NCBI GenBank assembly: GCA_016718825.1
Contig: JADKCL010000068.1
Coordinates: 62,001-126,000 of the forward strand
Source of the DNA: Bacteroidota bacterium
Lineage (GTDB): Bacteria > Bacteroidota > Bacteroidia > J057 > JADKCL01
DNA length: 64,000 bases
Direction of reading: 5' to 3'
Below are positions 11,087-20,951 of this stretch, one piece after another. The first letter of the stretch is position 1. Each line of letters opens with the position of its first letter. The notes under the pieces were generated by a model. That model made no database searches, was not told the origin of the DNA, and saw only the letters and a program-made list of their open reading frames with translations. The translations under genes were made by a program, and so were the position numbers.

Positions 11087-12292
11087 ATGCATTTGAAATT
11101 CACCGATTTGTTGTTGCTCAGTTTCATGGTCAGTTTCTTACTGCTACTGCTTGCATTGTTGATTCATCCCCAAGAAAAAAGATGGATGCTTGCTGTGACA
11201 CCAGAGAATTGGCATTTGTACCATGGGAATGTCCTCAACCGGGCAAAGTTTGCATTTGCGCCGTTGCACTTCCGGCAGATTTATCCTCCGGTAACCCCGT
11301 TTGCCCTTGGGGTCGTTTTGGCCTTCTTCTTGGTACTGCTCGACCGCTCCATTCTCAATGCGATGTTGAATTTCTCTTTAATCTTGCTGGGAGCTACCTT
11401 GGCCTTTGGAGCCGCTTGGTTCGTATTTCTGCGCAATTACCTCAAACTGTACCGCCTGGTTCTGGTTCAGGAGGCTGCGCGAGACCTTGCCAAATTCGGG
11501 AACAAAGATGAGGCGATGGCCTTTTTTGATGCTGCAGCGACCAATGAAAGTTTACGGGTCAGGGAAGGTGCATTGATGGGTTACGGCGTTTTGGGAACTG
11601 CTGCTGTCATTCCGAAGGTGGAGAAAATGGGCCAAGATCCCAATCCGAGTCTTGCGAAGGATGCCCGCGAGGCCCATCAAATCCTCTTGGAAATGCACAA
11701 TCTCGGCAAGCCGCTCAGCGTCGCTCCGATCGACAAACTGATTGAACGGATCGTGTACGTCAGGAATCAGCTCTCCAAAAAGTCGGAATACAAACTTCGG
11801 GTGAATTACGATGCCAAATTGGAGGATGCCCTCAACAAGATGAATGACATTGTCAGGTCCCAATTCCCTTTGGCACGTGCCTACCCGTTTCTCTACTGTG
11901 TTCAATGCATGGCACATGCCGAGAAATTGACCTTTTTTACGCAGGAATGGGTGCGCTGCCACCGCTGTCAGGACGTGTTTGGCCTCATCACGGAGGTTCG
12001 TCAAGTGATCGGACAGATTGGCGGCGTCCGCGATTGGGAACTCAAAGACGGCATCCTCAAGGTGAGCCTTTGGGATGCCGACAAGGGTGTCGCCCGTGGT
12101 GCGGAGGTGGAATGGATCGAAATCATTGCCGGTCAGCCCTTTGATTACGACTGGGCGGTGAGTGCGGTGGTGGAAAAGATGCATCATTTTCACCCAAGAG
12201 CCGATTATTCCCTGCCTGTGAAATTCATCGGTGACATTGTATTGCAGACGAATACCAAGCATGTGTTGGCTTCCCTGGAGCAGAATTTATAG
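11087..12292 (+). CDS. Membrane protein with HEAT-like region and zinc ribbon, unknown function
   Basis: 401 aa. Three hydrophobic segments are visible at about residues 7-27, 71-86 and 93-115. These are followed by a cytoplasmic helical region (about 125-205) with HEAT-like spacing (EGALMGYGVLGTAAVIPKVE) and a four-cysteine ribbon, C271-x2-C274 and C291-x2-C294, which should bind zinc. I do not recognise a named family. It stands alone between the T9SS genes and the PhyH pair, in the same direction as both. The stop codon lies inside a copy of the dispersed family 1 repeat (GAGCAGAATTTATAG), so repeat sequence has supplied the last codons. Gene reality is well supported by length, codon pattern and motif; function is open. 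Confidence 0.8.
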   Translation: MHLKFTDLLLLSFMVSFLLLLLALLIHPQEKRWMLAVTPENWHLYHGNVLNRAKFAFAPLHFRQIYPPVTPFALGVVLAFFLVLLDRSILNAMLNFSLILLGATLAFGAAWFVFLRNYLKLYRLVLVQEAARDLAKFGNKDEAMAFFDAAATNESLRVREGALMGYGVLGTAAVIPKVEKMGQDPNPSLAKDAREAHQILLEMHNLGKPLSVAPIDKLIERIVYVRNQLSKKSEYKLRVNYDAKLEDALNKMNDIVRSQFPLARAYPFLYCVQCMAHAEKLTFFTQEWVRCHRCQDVFGLITEVRQVIGQIGGVRDWELKDGILKVSLWDADKGVARGAEVEWIEIIAGQPFDYDWAVSAVVEKMHHFHPRADYSLPVKFIGDIVLQTNTKHVLASLEQNL

Positions 12293-12426
12293 AATTCTCG
12301 GAATCACACCGCGGGTTGAATTCTCACGAGATGAGGCGTCGGCGTCCCGCCGAAACGCCGATGCTGCAATTCAGCCTCCGGCTGGCGAAGATTTGAGCAG
12401 AATCTTTAGATCAGCGAAGCTAATTT
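12283..12426. repeat. Dispersed intergenic repeat, family 1, with GC-rich insert
   Basis: Starts within the last codons of the preceding gene, is interrupted by a GC-rich inverted segment (GGCGTCGGCGTCCCGCC around 12336-12352), and resumes with GAGCAGAATCTTTAGATCAG at about 12395. Confidence 0.6.
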
Positions 12427-12577
12427 GGGTCCGTTCAGGATGACTTTGTAGAATTTACAGAAACGCACTTTGGCTTGCACTCCTTCGCTCAGTTCTTGCT
12501 TCCGCCCGGACTGACGAACCTCATTTCCCAAATCCGTGAAAAATGTTCGTAATTTGAGGGACTGAAAAGGGAATAAG

Positions 12578-13618
12578 ATGCAGCAGATATTCAAGGATTC
12601 CGCGCAGCAGGCGCAGTTTGAGCAGGATGGGTACATTGTTCTGGATTTACTGTCGGCAGATGAGGTAGCGCATCTGAAAGACTATTACCTGCAGCATACG
12701 CCAGTGGAAAAGCCCTCCTATGGCTTCCATGTGAGCCTGGATGACAAGGACCGGGCGCAATCCATGGCGGCGACGGAGGAATTGTACCGCGTGCTGACCC
12801 CCAAAGTGGCCGAGATTTTTCAGGATTTCCAGATTTTCACGGCAAGTTTTGTCATCAAGGAGACGAATCCGAAAGGGGTTGTGCCGCCGCATCAAGACTG
12901 GACCTTTGTGGATGAAAGCCAATATTGGTCGGGAACTTTGTGGACGCCGCTCGTCGATGTGGACATGGACAACGGCTGCCTTGGCGTAATCAAGGGAAGC
13001 CATAAGTTCTTCAATTGGCCGCGTTGCTCGCCAAGCCCGCAGTTCAAAACGCCGCTGGGCGAGCACATGTTCACCATCTTTCCCTACCTGCAATTGGTGC
13101 CGATGAAGGCTGGCCAAACCATCCTCTTTGACAATCGCACCATTCATGGAAGTCCACCCAATACGACCGAGTCGCCGCGTTTGGCCGCCGGAATCGGGGT
13201 CACCCACAAGGATGCACAGCTGTTTCACCATTACTTCTTGCCCAACGTGCAGCCGGAGACCATCGAGGTATTTGCCATCCAACGCGAATTTTTCCTGCAC
13301 TACAACAACGGCGGTCTGAGCGATCTGCACAACAACGGCGGCACCATCGAAGGATGGGAAAGCGTCGCAAAATACCCGATCACCTTGCCCAAATTCACGG
13401 TTGAGGAGATGCAAAACCTGATCAAAAGCCATCCGGGGAATGTCATGAACGTCGAACTGATTGAAAAATTGGCGCGGCTATTCAACTACAACCTCGACGG
13501 CACCAAAAAGGAAGAACCTGCACCGGCTCCGCAAACCGTTCCCCAAACCCAAACCGCGTCAGCTGTTGCCCAACCCGAAAAACGAGGCTTTTTCAGCCGC
13601 CTATTCTCTAGAAAATGA
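12578..13618 (+). CDS. PhyH-family Fe(II)/2-oxoglutarate-type dioxygenase (346 aa)
   Basis: Phytanoyl-CoA dioxygenase (PhyH) family; such enzymes hydroxylate a substrate using Fe(II), 2-oxoglutarate and O2. The iron triad is intact: H105-x-D107 (HQDWTFVDE) and H190 (TIHGSPPN), with R201 as the likely 2-oxoglutarate ligand. Length fits one catalytic domain plus a Pro/Gln-rich linker ending in FFSRLFSRK. The stop overlaps the start of the next gene (ATGA), so the two are translationally coupled. The partner carries two more PhyH domains and ends in a similar FFQRLFGR tail, suggesting a shared complex or membrane contact. The substrate cannot be told from sequence; many PhyH proteins act on secondary metabolites or lipids. 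Confidence 0.88.
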   Translation: MQQIFKDSAQQAQFEQDGYIVLDLLSADEVAHLKDYYLQHTPVEKPSYGFHVSLDDKDRAQSMAATEELYRVLTPKVAEIFQDFQIFTASFVIKETNPKGVVPPHQDWTFVDESQYWSGTLWTPLVDVDMDNGCLGVIKGSHKFFNWPRCSPSPQFKTPLGEHMFTIFPYLQLVPMKAGQTILFDNRTIHGSPPNTTESPRLAAGIGVTHKDAQLFHHYFLPNVQPETIEVFAIQREFFLHYNNGGLSDLHNNGGTIEGWESVAKYPITLPKFTVEEMQNLIKSHPGNVMNVELIEKLARLFNYNLDGTKKEEPAPAPQTVPQTQTASAVAQPEKRGFFSRLFSRK

Positions 13619-15402
13619 TTACATCCGCCGCAAGAACGCAGATTTTCAAACGTCCGGAGCAGCACCTTGCCTTCGAACGCGATGGTTTTGTGGTCTTGGA
13701 TTTCTTTGAACAGGAGGAAATCGCGGCGATGTTGGCCCACTTCGAATCGCTGCGCCCCGAAGGCCTGAAGGGTTTTTATACCACGACCTTCGACAATGAC
13801 CCCGAATACCGCACCAAGGTCGACTTGGCCTTGCGCGGCGTGTTTGATCGGCCCGTTTCGGAGAATTTCATCCACTACAAATACTTCTTCTCGTCGTTCA
13901 TCGCCAAGGCGCCCGACCCCAAAAGCGAATTGATCCTGCACCAAGACATGACCTTGGTCGACGAAGCGAAGTACCCGGGACTGAACATCTGGGCGCCGCT
14001 CGTGGATTTGACCATGGAAAATGGCCCGATTTACGTTTTGCCCGGGAGCCATCGGCTCAAACCCACCTACAGAGGCAGTTCATTGCCAGACATTTACGAT
14101 GGCATCGAAAAGGAAGTCATTTCCGTGATGACCCCGCTGTTGCTCAAGGCCGGGCAGGCCGTTGCCTTCGATCAGAGTGTCTTGCATTATTCCCCGGCCA
14201 ATCTCTCAGGCAAGGAACGCATCGTCGTCAACACCTTCATTTCCAACGAAGCAGCCAAGATCCGGATTTGTTTTCACGACAAGGAAAAGGCGCCCGACAA
14301 GGTGGAAATCTTCGCGCAGGCGGATGACTTTTTGCGGTTTTATACCGGCTTTGGCACCGATATTTTCAAGCGTCCGACAATCGGGGAAAGCTTGGGCTAC
14401 TTTGATTACGACTTCCCCAAGGTGACCCTCGCCGAATTGGAAGCGAAGTATGGCAAAACCGATCCGGCACGCAAGGCGGGGCAAGGGCGCAACAATGCCG
14501 TTCCGCCGATATTCGTGAATACGGACTTGCAGCGGCAGTTTGACGAGGATGGATTTGTGCAGCTTCCGCTTTTGTCGGCAGACGATGTGAAGCTGCTCCG
14601 CGAATTGTATTTCCATTATTTCCCGGAATCCCCGCAAGCCTTTCACAGCAGCAGCTATTTGCCTGATTTCCCGCGAAAAAAGGAGATGAGCAATGCCATC
14701 GTGGACATTTTCAGGCCCCGGTTGGATGCGATTTTCCAGAATTTTTTCTACTTCGGATCAGCCTTTCTGACGAAGAATACCGGCAAAAACAGCCTCATGC
14801 CGATGCATCAGGACTGGACGATTGTCGACGAAAAGCGATTTGTGGCGGTGAATATCTGGACGCCCTTGCAAGATGCCGATGCCCACAACGGCGGATTGCA
14901 GGTTTTGCGCGGTAGCCACCGCTATTTGCCCGTTTTGCGCTGCCCGACGATTCCGTTTTTCTTTGAAGACGTCAAATCCGAAATGGCCGAAAACCTCACG
15001 CAACTCGACGTCAAAGCCGGCCATGCCGTGGTGCTCAACCAAGCATTGATCCATGCAAGTCCGCCGAATATGAGCGATCAAATGCGCCTCGCGATCACCA
15101 CAGGCATCAAAACCGCCAATGCCCCGATGCGCTTCCATTATCAATCCGCCCCTGGCGAATTGGAAGTTTTTGCGATGGACGACGACTTCCTGCTGCGCTT
15201 CGAAGAGTTTCACAAGGATATTTATGAGCGGCCAAAGTTTGGGGAATCGATCGGTAAAATTCCGTTTGTGCAGGCACACCCGGGACGGGAAGCGTTGATT
15301 GAAATGATCCGGAAAAGCGGGGGGAGAAGTTCAGATTTGAGTGCGAGTGTGAGAGCGGAGGTAAAAAAGCAGAGCTTTTTTCAGCGGCTGTTTGGGCGAT
15401 GA
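13615..15402 (+). CDS. Double PhyH-domain dioxygenase (595 aa)
   Basis: Two complete PhyH domains in one chain. Domain 1 (about 8-265) has H109-x-D111 (HQDMTLVDE), H191 and R202; domain 2 (about 300-560) has H399-x-D401 (HQDWTIVDE), H480 (IHASPPN) and R491. Both iron sites look intact, so this is unlikely to be a catalytic/pseudo-catalytic pair. The C-terminus ends FFQRLFGR, matching the tail of the upstream protein. The start codon overlaps the stop of that gene by four bases. Together the two genes encode three homologous catalytic domains, which points to repeated duplication. Substrate unknown; sequential oxidation of one molecule is possible but inferred. Confidence 0.88.
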   Translation: MITSAARTQIFKRPEQHLAFERDGFVVLDFFEQEEIAAMLAHFESLRPEGLKGFYTTTFDNDPEYRTKVDLALRGVFDRPVSENFIHYKYFFSSFIAKAPDPKSELILHQDMTLVDEAKYPGLNIWAPLVDLTMENGPIYVLPGSHRLKPTYRGSSLPDIYDGIEKEVISVMTPLLLKAGQAVAFDQSVLHYSPANLSGKERIVVNTFISNEAAKIRICFHDKEKAPDKVEIFAQADDFLRFYTGFGTDIFKRPTIGESLGYFDYDFPKVTLAELEAKYGKTDPARKAGQGRNNAVPPIFVNTDLQRQFDEDGFVQLPLLSADDVKLLRELYFHYFPESPQAFHSSSYLPDFPRKKEMSNAIVDIFRPRLDAIFQNFFYFGSAFLTKNTGKNSLMPMHQDWTIVDEKRFVAVNIWTPLQDADAHNGGLQVLRGSHRYLPVLRCPTIPFFFEDVKSEMAENLTQLDVKAGHAVVLNQALIHASPPNMSDQMRLAITTGIKTANAPMRFHYQSAPGELEVFAMDDDFLLRFEEFHKDIYERPKFGESIGKIPFVQAHPGREALIEMIRKSGGRSSDLSASVRAEVKKQSFFQRLFGR

Positions 15403-15468
15403 GACCCTTTGGATATCAAAAAATATTTGGTATCTTATGACATATTCCGTCTTTCATATATCCGGATT

Positions 15469-16143
15469 ATGATCAAAAAAGGTCTTGTTACCATTGCTTT
15501 TGCTTGTCTTTTTTCTTTTTGCCTTCTGGGACAGCCTTGCGCCGTTCCCTACCTGAACCCTGCTGCCAATTTTACAGAGGTATGCTCAGTAACGGGTTCC
15601 ACCACCTATGCCATTGTCGTCACTGCCGCCTCTGACAGTACGCTCTCCATCAACGGTTTGTATATGGAGCCTACTGGATATGTCATCGCTGATATTGACT
15701 GCAATGGCAACAGTTTTTCCTTTGCCTATCAGGCCCAAGCTCCGACGTATTTTCTCACTGGCCAAGGTTTCATCAGCGGCCAAACCGTTTCGATTGCCTA
15801 TAGCGTTTTTCACGCGAGCGATTCCACCTTTTTGGAAGCCTGCAATGGTTCCTATGGTCCTGGCTCGGTCGGATTGAATACGCAGCCTTCATCCACCGAG
15901 CTTTTCTTGTATCCCAATCCTGCAAGCAGCAAGGTCAATGTTGCAATTTCAGGCGCCGATAAGCCCACAGGTTCCTGGTATTGCGAATTGCACGACTTGC
16001 AGGGACGATTGGTCACCCGGCAGACTTTCGCATCCAGCGACACTCAAGTCATGGAGCTGGAAAAAATCCCTTCCGGGCTTTACTTGGCAACCGTTGGGAC
16101 TCATCTGGACGAATTGGCGCATCGTGTTTTAGTGGTGAAGTGA
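15469..16143 (+). CDS. Small secreted protein with T9SS sorting domain
   Basis: The ATG at 15469 begins a clear signal peptide (MIKKGLVTIAFACLFSF, cleavage near LLGQ); an in-frame TTG at 15409 would add 20 residues and spoil it. The mature part is about 200 residues: an unassigned beta-rich domain with several cysteines, then a type A T9SS sorting domain from about residue 145 (ELFLYPNPASSKVNVAI ... LYLATVG ... HRVLVVK). Predicted to be exported to the cell surface or medium. No enzyme motif. It follows the PhyH pair by 66 bp but is probably an independent unit. Confidence 0.8.
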   Translation: MIKKGLVTIAFACLFSFCLLGQPCAVPYLNPAANFTEVCSVTGSTTYAIVVTAASDSTLSINGLYMEPTGYVIADIDCNGNSFSFAYQAQAPTYFLTGQGFISGQTVSIAYSVFHASDSTFLEACNGSYGPGSVGLNTQPSSTELFLYPNPASSKVNVAISGADKPTGSWYCELHDLQGRLVTRQTFASSDTQVMELEKIPSGLYLATVGTHLDELAHRVLVVK

Positions 16144-16219
16144 TTACTTTTTGCGAGCACACTGTTTCCGAAATAGTCGTCTATTCTGAAATTGGTTTTT
16201 ATGTTCATGATCATTTGAT

Positions 16220-16263
16220 GGTTATTGGTAGGGACAGGTCGCGACCTGTCCCTACCAATAACC
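16220..16263. repeat. 44-bp perfect palindrome
   Basis: Two 22-base arms (GGTTATTGGTAGGGACAGG + TCG and its exact complement) meet with no loop. The core GTAGGGACAGGTCG recurs in a second palindrome at 22451-22503 with different outer arms. It lies between convergent-neutral gene ends, 77 bp after a stop. Could form a hairpin in RNA of either strand. Confidence 0.9.
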
Positions 16264-16412
16264 GATTCAATGTCAATAATATACAAAAATATAAGCAGCA
16301 GTCGCAGCCAAGAACTACCGAATTCTGACGACAAAAATTGCATTAATGTCTTCGTGGCTAAAATCCAATAAAACCACGTAGAATCACCCACATTTCCTAT
16401 CTTGCCCCAACA

Positions 16413-17123
16413 ATGGTACGCCCCAGTTCCCCCACCGCCCTCATATTTTTCAGCAGAAGTGCTGAACAGGAGGGCATTGCCAAGCCTTGGCTGGGCAACG
16501 GGAACAAACGCACCAACGCTGCAATTGCAAGGCTCCTGATCGAAAAAGCCAAGGCCAACGTGCAGCAATCCGGTTTGGATGTCTTTCATTTTGACGAGCG
16601 GTTGCAACGCGGGGAGGATTTCGGGGCACGTCTTTCGAATGCGTTTGCGGATGTGTTTGCGCTGGGCTATTCCTCGGCCGTGGCCGTGGGCAATGACAGT
16701 CCCGAGCTCGGGACCCTCGATTGGGAAGGGCTGCAAGCGTCCTTGAACCAAGGCCAATCCGTGATCGGCCCCACCTTGCGCGGCGGCGCCTACCTCATTG
16801 GTTTGCAAGCAAATGCATTCGATGCGGAAGCTTTTGCGGCACTGCCTTGGCAGACCCGCGACGTGTATGCGCACCTCTCGGCCTACCTGCATGCGACACA
16901 TGCGCAAGCCCCGACCGAATTGGCCTGCATGCGGGACCTCAATTCGGCAAGGGACCTCCAAGTTTATGTACAAACCCGTACTGACGGATTTGCATTTTGC
17001 CTTTCGTTGCTGCTGGTCGCCCATCGAACCCGGACGGAATTCGCCGAAAATCAATACATTACGCATACCACAAATCCGAGGCCGCAGCGTGGCCCGCCTG
17101 CTGGAATTCTCCTCGAATTCTAG
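16413..17123 (+). CDS. DUF2064 (TIGR04282-like) glycosyltransferase-fold protein
   Basis: 236 aa resembling the DUF2064 family, a GT-A-like nucleotidyl/glycosyl-transferase fold found beside lipid and cofactor genes. Visible landmarks are the N-terminal strand ALIFFSRSAEQEG, TNAAIARLLIEKA, and the family GNDSPEL motif near residue 93, the equivalent of the more usual GTDCPEL. The last 40 residues are unusual and basic. The downstream receptor follows after 99 bp in the same direction. Its reaction is unknown, and the family assignment rests on a few motifs. Confidence 0.65.
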   Translation: MVRPSSPTALIFFSRSAEQEGIAKPWLGNGNKRTNAAIARLLIEKAKANVQQSGLDVFHFDERLQRGEDFGARLSNAFADVFALGYSSAVAVGNDSPELGTLDWEGLQASLNQGQSVIGPTLRGGAYLIGLQANAFDAEAFAALPWQTRDVYAHLSAYLHATHAQAPTELACMRDLNSARDLQVYVQTRTDGFAFCLSLLLVAHRTRTEFAENQYITHTTNPRPQRGPPAGILLEF

Positions 17124-17222
17124 CTTTGACTGCGCCGCTTGAAGGCCGCATTTCCGATAGCTGGAAATCGAGGGCATCGCCCAGGACCTTTTTCAGTTTC
17201 GGATTTCCAAAATTTCATTCGG

Positions 17223-20200
17223 ATGAATATCCATTTGCAGGATTTGCGGTTACGCACGTTTGTGTCTATGCAAACCATTTTTCGGGGCTTGTTCCTCGCA
17301 ATGCTGGCCTTGCTTTTGCCTCAATTTTCTTTGGCGCAAGAGACCTCGGGAACACTGCGGGGCACGGTGACGGACAGTTTGGGTGTACCCGTTCCAAATG
17401 CGACGGTCAAGGTTTTTCAGCGTTCCACGGGCGCGGTATTCGGGACTTTGACGCAGCAAGACGGATTTTTTGTGCTCAATCAGCTCCAACCCGACAATAG
17501 TTATCGATTGCAAGTGGAAGCGATTGATTTTCAGGTTTTCGCAGAGGAAAATATTGCGATTGCCCTTGGGCGTTCCACAATATTTGACGTACGATTGAAG
17601 GCCAAGAGCTATACTTTGGACGCGATTGTGATCACGACAGACGATCAAGATCCGATCAAAAATCCCAAAAAGGGCAATGAAAATACGCTCAAAGGTGAAT
17701 TGATCAGCCGTCTGCCAACGCTCAACCGCAGCATTCAAGATGCAACGCGGGTGTTGCCGGAGGTGAATCAAAATTCATTCGGAGGGGCCAATTACCGGTT
17801 CAATAACCTGAGCATCGACGGAAGTGCGACCAACGATGTGCTTGGTTTTCAGGAGCCTGCAAGCGGAGCGGCCGGTTCGACAGCATCGGGCACACCCGGC
17901 GGACTTGCGGGCACGCAGCCCATTGGTTACGGCGCGATCAGTGCGCTGTCGATCAAAACCGCTCCCTTTGACGTGAGTTATGGCAATTTCACCGGGGCAA
18001 GCATCAATGCCGTGACCAAAAGCGGAACCAATACCCTGAAAGGCGATGTTTATGGATTCGGCCGAAATCAAGTGCTGCTCGGGCGGCGTGCCAATGGCGA
18101 ATTGCAACCGGATGCCGCATTTGGCGATGCCCAAACAGGTTTTAGCCTTGGCGGACCTCTGGTCAAGGACAAGCTGTTTTTCTTTGCCAATGCCGAGTAT
18201 GCCACACGTCGCGAGCCCGTTCTGAATGGTCCCGGAACGGCCGAATCCGACATTCCGATGGCCGTGGTGCAGGAAATTGCAGATACCATGATTGCGCGCT
18301 ATGGCTACGACCCGGGGGCAATGGAAAATGTAAAATTGGATGCGCGCAGCCTGAAATTATTCGGTCGAATGGACTTCAATATTTCAGCAAAGCACAAGTT
18401 GACCTTGCGCGACAATTATGTACGTGGCTTTGCAGACAGGCTCGAATGGACGCCTAATTTCTTCAATTTTGGCAATCAAGGGTACCGACATACTTCGCAT
18501 ACCAACAGCGTCGTCGCCGAGTTGCGCAGCAGCCTGAAAGCCAATTTCTACAACAAAATGACCGTTTCGCAGACGACGGTCGTCGATGGTCGCAGCTTCG
18601 ACGGTCGCGTCTTTCCGCATATTGAGATCAACTACAATACCGCAAATACCATTTTTGCAGGTACTTACCGCGAGGCGGCAATTTACGGGCTCACGCTCAA
18701 TACCACTCAATTCGCAGACAATCTCACGTTTTACAAGAACCGCCATATTTTCACCGGCGGACTTTCGGCGGAATTCAACCGTATCGAATACCGTTTTCTT
18801 ACGGCTTGGAACGGACGTTGGCAATACAAATCGCCGCAGGATTTTTTTGATGACCAACCCAACCGCGTGCGCGGCGTGTACAATGTCGGCAACAATGATT
18901 TTGGCTTCAACCGAGATCAGCCAAGCGCTGCTTACAGCGTTTTGCTCGCCGGATTTTATGCCCAAGACGAGATTCGGGTGAATTCGCAACTGAGTCTGAC
19001 CGCAGGCCTACGGGCTGATTTACAGCAGCATCCCGGAGAATTTCCGATGAATGCAGACTTGCATGCCACACCTGCATTCGCTGGCTACAACAATAAAATA
19101 CATTCTCGTCCACAGCTGAATCCGCGTTTGGGTTTCAATTGGGTGCTCGACAAACAACAATCGGTTTTGGTGCGCGGCGGTTCGGGACTGTTTACGGGCC
19201 GAATTCCTTTTGTTTGGTATGCTTATGTACACTACATCTCCGGAACGCAATATTTTAACATCGATCTCAAACCCTCGGGGCCATTGCCGTTGACGGAGAA
19301 TCTCGCCGATTTGGCGGCGCAGCAGCCGGGTTTGACGGAAATCAACTTGGTGGACAATGATTTCACCTTGCCGCGCGATTGGAAAACCAATTTGGCATTC
19401 GACATCAAACTCCCGGCCAAAACCTTTCTGAGCATCGAAGGGACGTACACCAAAGTCTTGTCAGGCTTGCTGTTTCAATCCATCAATTTCAAGGATTCCG
19501 TGGGCAATTTTTCCGGGGCAGATGACCGCCCTTATTACCTTGCAACGGGTTCGGCGATCAAGCTCAATCCCAATTTCACCAATGTTTTTCTGCTCACGAA
19601 TGTAGATCAGGGTTACAGGTACAATATCAGCTTGAACCTTACCAAGCGCACCAAAAGCTACACAGGATCAATTGGTTATACCTTCGGAGAAAGCAAGGAC
19701 ATCAGCAGTACCGTCCGCAATTCACATGCCGCAAACTTCGAATGGAACCAATCGGTGGTGGCCAATTCGCCGCAGCTTGCCTATTCCAATTTTGATTTGC
19801 GCCACAAGGCCGTGACCTACCACATGATCGAACGATCCACGAAAATCGGCAAGTTTTCTCTAATGGCGATTTATTCGATGCGGTCGGGAAACCCGTTTTC
19901 CTTTGTGTATGAAGGCGATATGAACCGCGACGGATCGGCTAAAAACGACCTTTTTTACATTCCACGGGACGCATCCGAGATTCGTTTGCAACCCATTTTG
20001 GATGCCAATGGTGTCGAAATCGTCAGCGCAGCTGCACAATGGACGCAGTTGGATGCCTACATTTCAGGCAACGAATATCTGCGCAATCACCGCGGACAAA
20101 TTGCCGAACGAAATGGCGCAAGGACCCCGTGGAACCATCAACTGGATTTCCGATTCGGATACAACAAACCACTTTTACACGGGAAGCATCACCTGCAGGT

Positions 20201-20423
20201 GACGTTGGACCTGATCAATGCAGGCAACCTTGTTTCCAAAACTTGGGGCAATCAGTATTTTGTACCCAATGTCCAGAATGCAGGCTTCGGACTCATGGAT
20301 TTCATCAAAATCCAAAATGGCGAACCCGTTTTTCAATTCAAAAACCCGGGAGGTACACCTTGGCAGATTGATCCGCTGAATTCGCGTTGGCAGGCGCAGT
20401 TGGGGTTGCAGTACAGCTTTTGA
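17223..20423 (+). CDS. TonB-dependent outer membrane receptor with CarboxypepD_reg domain
   Basis: Outer membrane transporter or Oar-like receptor. From the ATG at 17223 the protein is 1066 aa, with a long n-region then a hydrophobic core (GLFLAMLALLLPQF) cut near SLAQ; an alternative ATG at 17268 gives a more compact signal peptide. A CarboxypepD_reg domain follows (TLRGTVTDSLGVPVPNATV), then a plug domain (RLPTLNRSIQDATRVLPE; SYGNFTGASINAVTKSGTN) and a barrel of about 800 residues ending in a terminal Phe (LGLQYSF), the usual outer membrane assembly signal. There is no SusD partner next to it, so polysaccharide uptake is not implied. The ligand is unknown. Confidence 0.9.
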   Translation: MNIHLQDLRLRTFVSMQTIFRGLFLAMLALLLPQFSLAQETSGTLRGTVTDSLGVPVPNATVKVFQRSTGAVFGTLTQQDGFFVLNQLQPDNSYRLQVEAIDFQVFAEENIAIALGRSTIFDVRLKAKSYTLDAIVITTDDQDPIKNPKKGNENTLKGELISRLPTLNRSIQDATRVLPEVNQNSFGGANYRFNNLSIDGSATNDVLGFQEPASGAAGSTASGTPGGLAGTQPIGYGAISALSIKTAPFDVSYGNFTGASINAVTKSGTNTLKGDVYGFGRNQVLLGRRANGELQPDAAFGDAQTGFSLGGPLVKDKLFFFANAEYATRREPVLNGPGTAESDIPMAVVQEIADTMIARYGYDPGAMENVKLDARSLKLFGRMDFNISAKHKLTLRDNYVRGFADRLEWTPNFFNFGNQGYRHTSHTNSVVAELRSSLKANFYNKMTVSQTTVVDGRSFDGRVFPHIEINYNTANTIFAGTYREAAIYGLTLNTTQFADNLTFYKNRHIFTGGLSAEFNRIEYRFLTAWNGRWQYKSPQDFFDDQPNRVRGVYNVGNNDFGFNRDQPSAAYSVLLAGFYAQDEIRVNSQLSLTAGLRADLQQHPGEFPMNADLHATPAFAGYNNKIHSRPQLNPRLGFNWVLDKQQSVLVRGGSGLFTGRIPFVWYAYVHYISGTQYFNIDLKPSGPLPLTENLADLAAQQPGLTEINLVDNDFTLPRDWKTNLAFDIKLPAKTFLSIEGTYTKVLSGLLFQSINFKDSVGNFSGADDRPYYLATGSAIKLNPNFTNVFLLTNVDQGYRYNISLNLTKRTKSYTGSIGYTFGESKDISSTVRNSHAANFEWNQSVVANSPQLAYSNFDLRHKAVTYHMIERSTKIGKFSLMAIYSMRSGNPFSFVYEGDMNRDGSAKNDLFYIPRDASEIRLQPILDANGVEIVSAAAQWTQLDAYISGNEYLRNHRGQIAERNGARTPWNHQLDFRFGYNKPLLHGKHHLQVTLDLINAGNLVSKTWGNQYFVPNVQNAGFGLMDFIKIQNGEPVFQFKNPGGTPWQIDPLNSRWQAQLGLQYSF

Positions 20424-20519
20424 GGAACATCGGCTGCCATGCCCGTTTCCACATTTGCTTCGAAATTGGATCGGTGCTCTTCCAAAAGCATCAATCCAAA
20501 ACGACGGAGAAGGCACTGC

Positions 20520-20951
20520 CTATTCCCCAATATCCTCGTTCCAGAGCTCGGGTTTGGCGGCAATGAAGTCCTCCATCATCTTCACGCATTCGGGTAGGTC
20601 GAGGTCGATCACCTCCACGCCGTGGCTACGCATAAATTCCACCGCGCCAGGGAATGTCCGCGATTCGCCGACGATCACCTTCGGGATCTTGAACTGCACG
20701 ATTGTTCCCGCACACATATAGCAGGGCATAAGGGTGCTATAAATCACCGTATTGCGGTAGCTGCCGATGCGTCCCGCATTGTTCAGGCAATCCATTTCCC
20801 CATGCAGGATGGGATTTTGTTCCTGCACCCGTTTGTTATGACCCGTAGCTACCAATTTCCCGTCCTTGACCAGCACCGAACCAATCGGAATACCACCCTG
20901 TGAAAGCCCTAACTTTGCCTCGTCAATGGCGAGACGCATGAATTCATCCAT
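20520..20951 (-). CDS. Cytosine deaminase, yeast Fcy1 type
   Basis: Zinc-dependent deaminase turning cytosine into uracil and ammonia. The zinc motifs are HGE (H50, E52) and PCYMC (C77, C80). Over its whole length it follows the fungal Fcy1 pattern rather than bacterial CodA: GGIPIGSVLV, GHNKRVQ, LHGEMDCLNNAGR, PCYMCAGTIV, IPKVIVGE and the C-terminal ending WNEDIGE, close to the WFEDIGE of the yeast enzyme. The ATG at 20951 is preferred; a TTG two codons upstream is possible. It is the last gene of the minus-strand pyrimidine degradation set, 151 bp after preA, and would feed uracil into PreTA. A related guanine or tRNA-adenosine deaminase is less likely. Confidence 0.85.
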   Translation of the reverse strand: MDEFMRLAIDEAKLGLSQGGIPIGSVLVKDGKLVATGHNKRVQEQNPILHGEMDCLNNAGRIGSYRNTVIYSTLMPCYMCAGTIVQFKIPKVIVGESRTFPGAVEFMRSHGVEVIDLDLPECVKMMEDFIAAKPELWNEDIGE

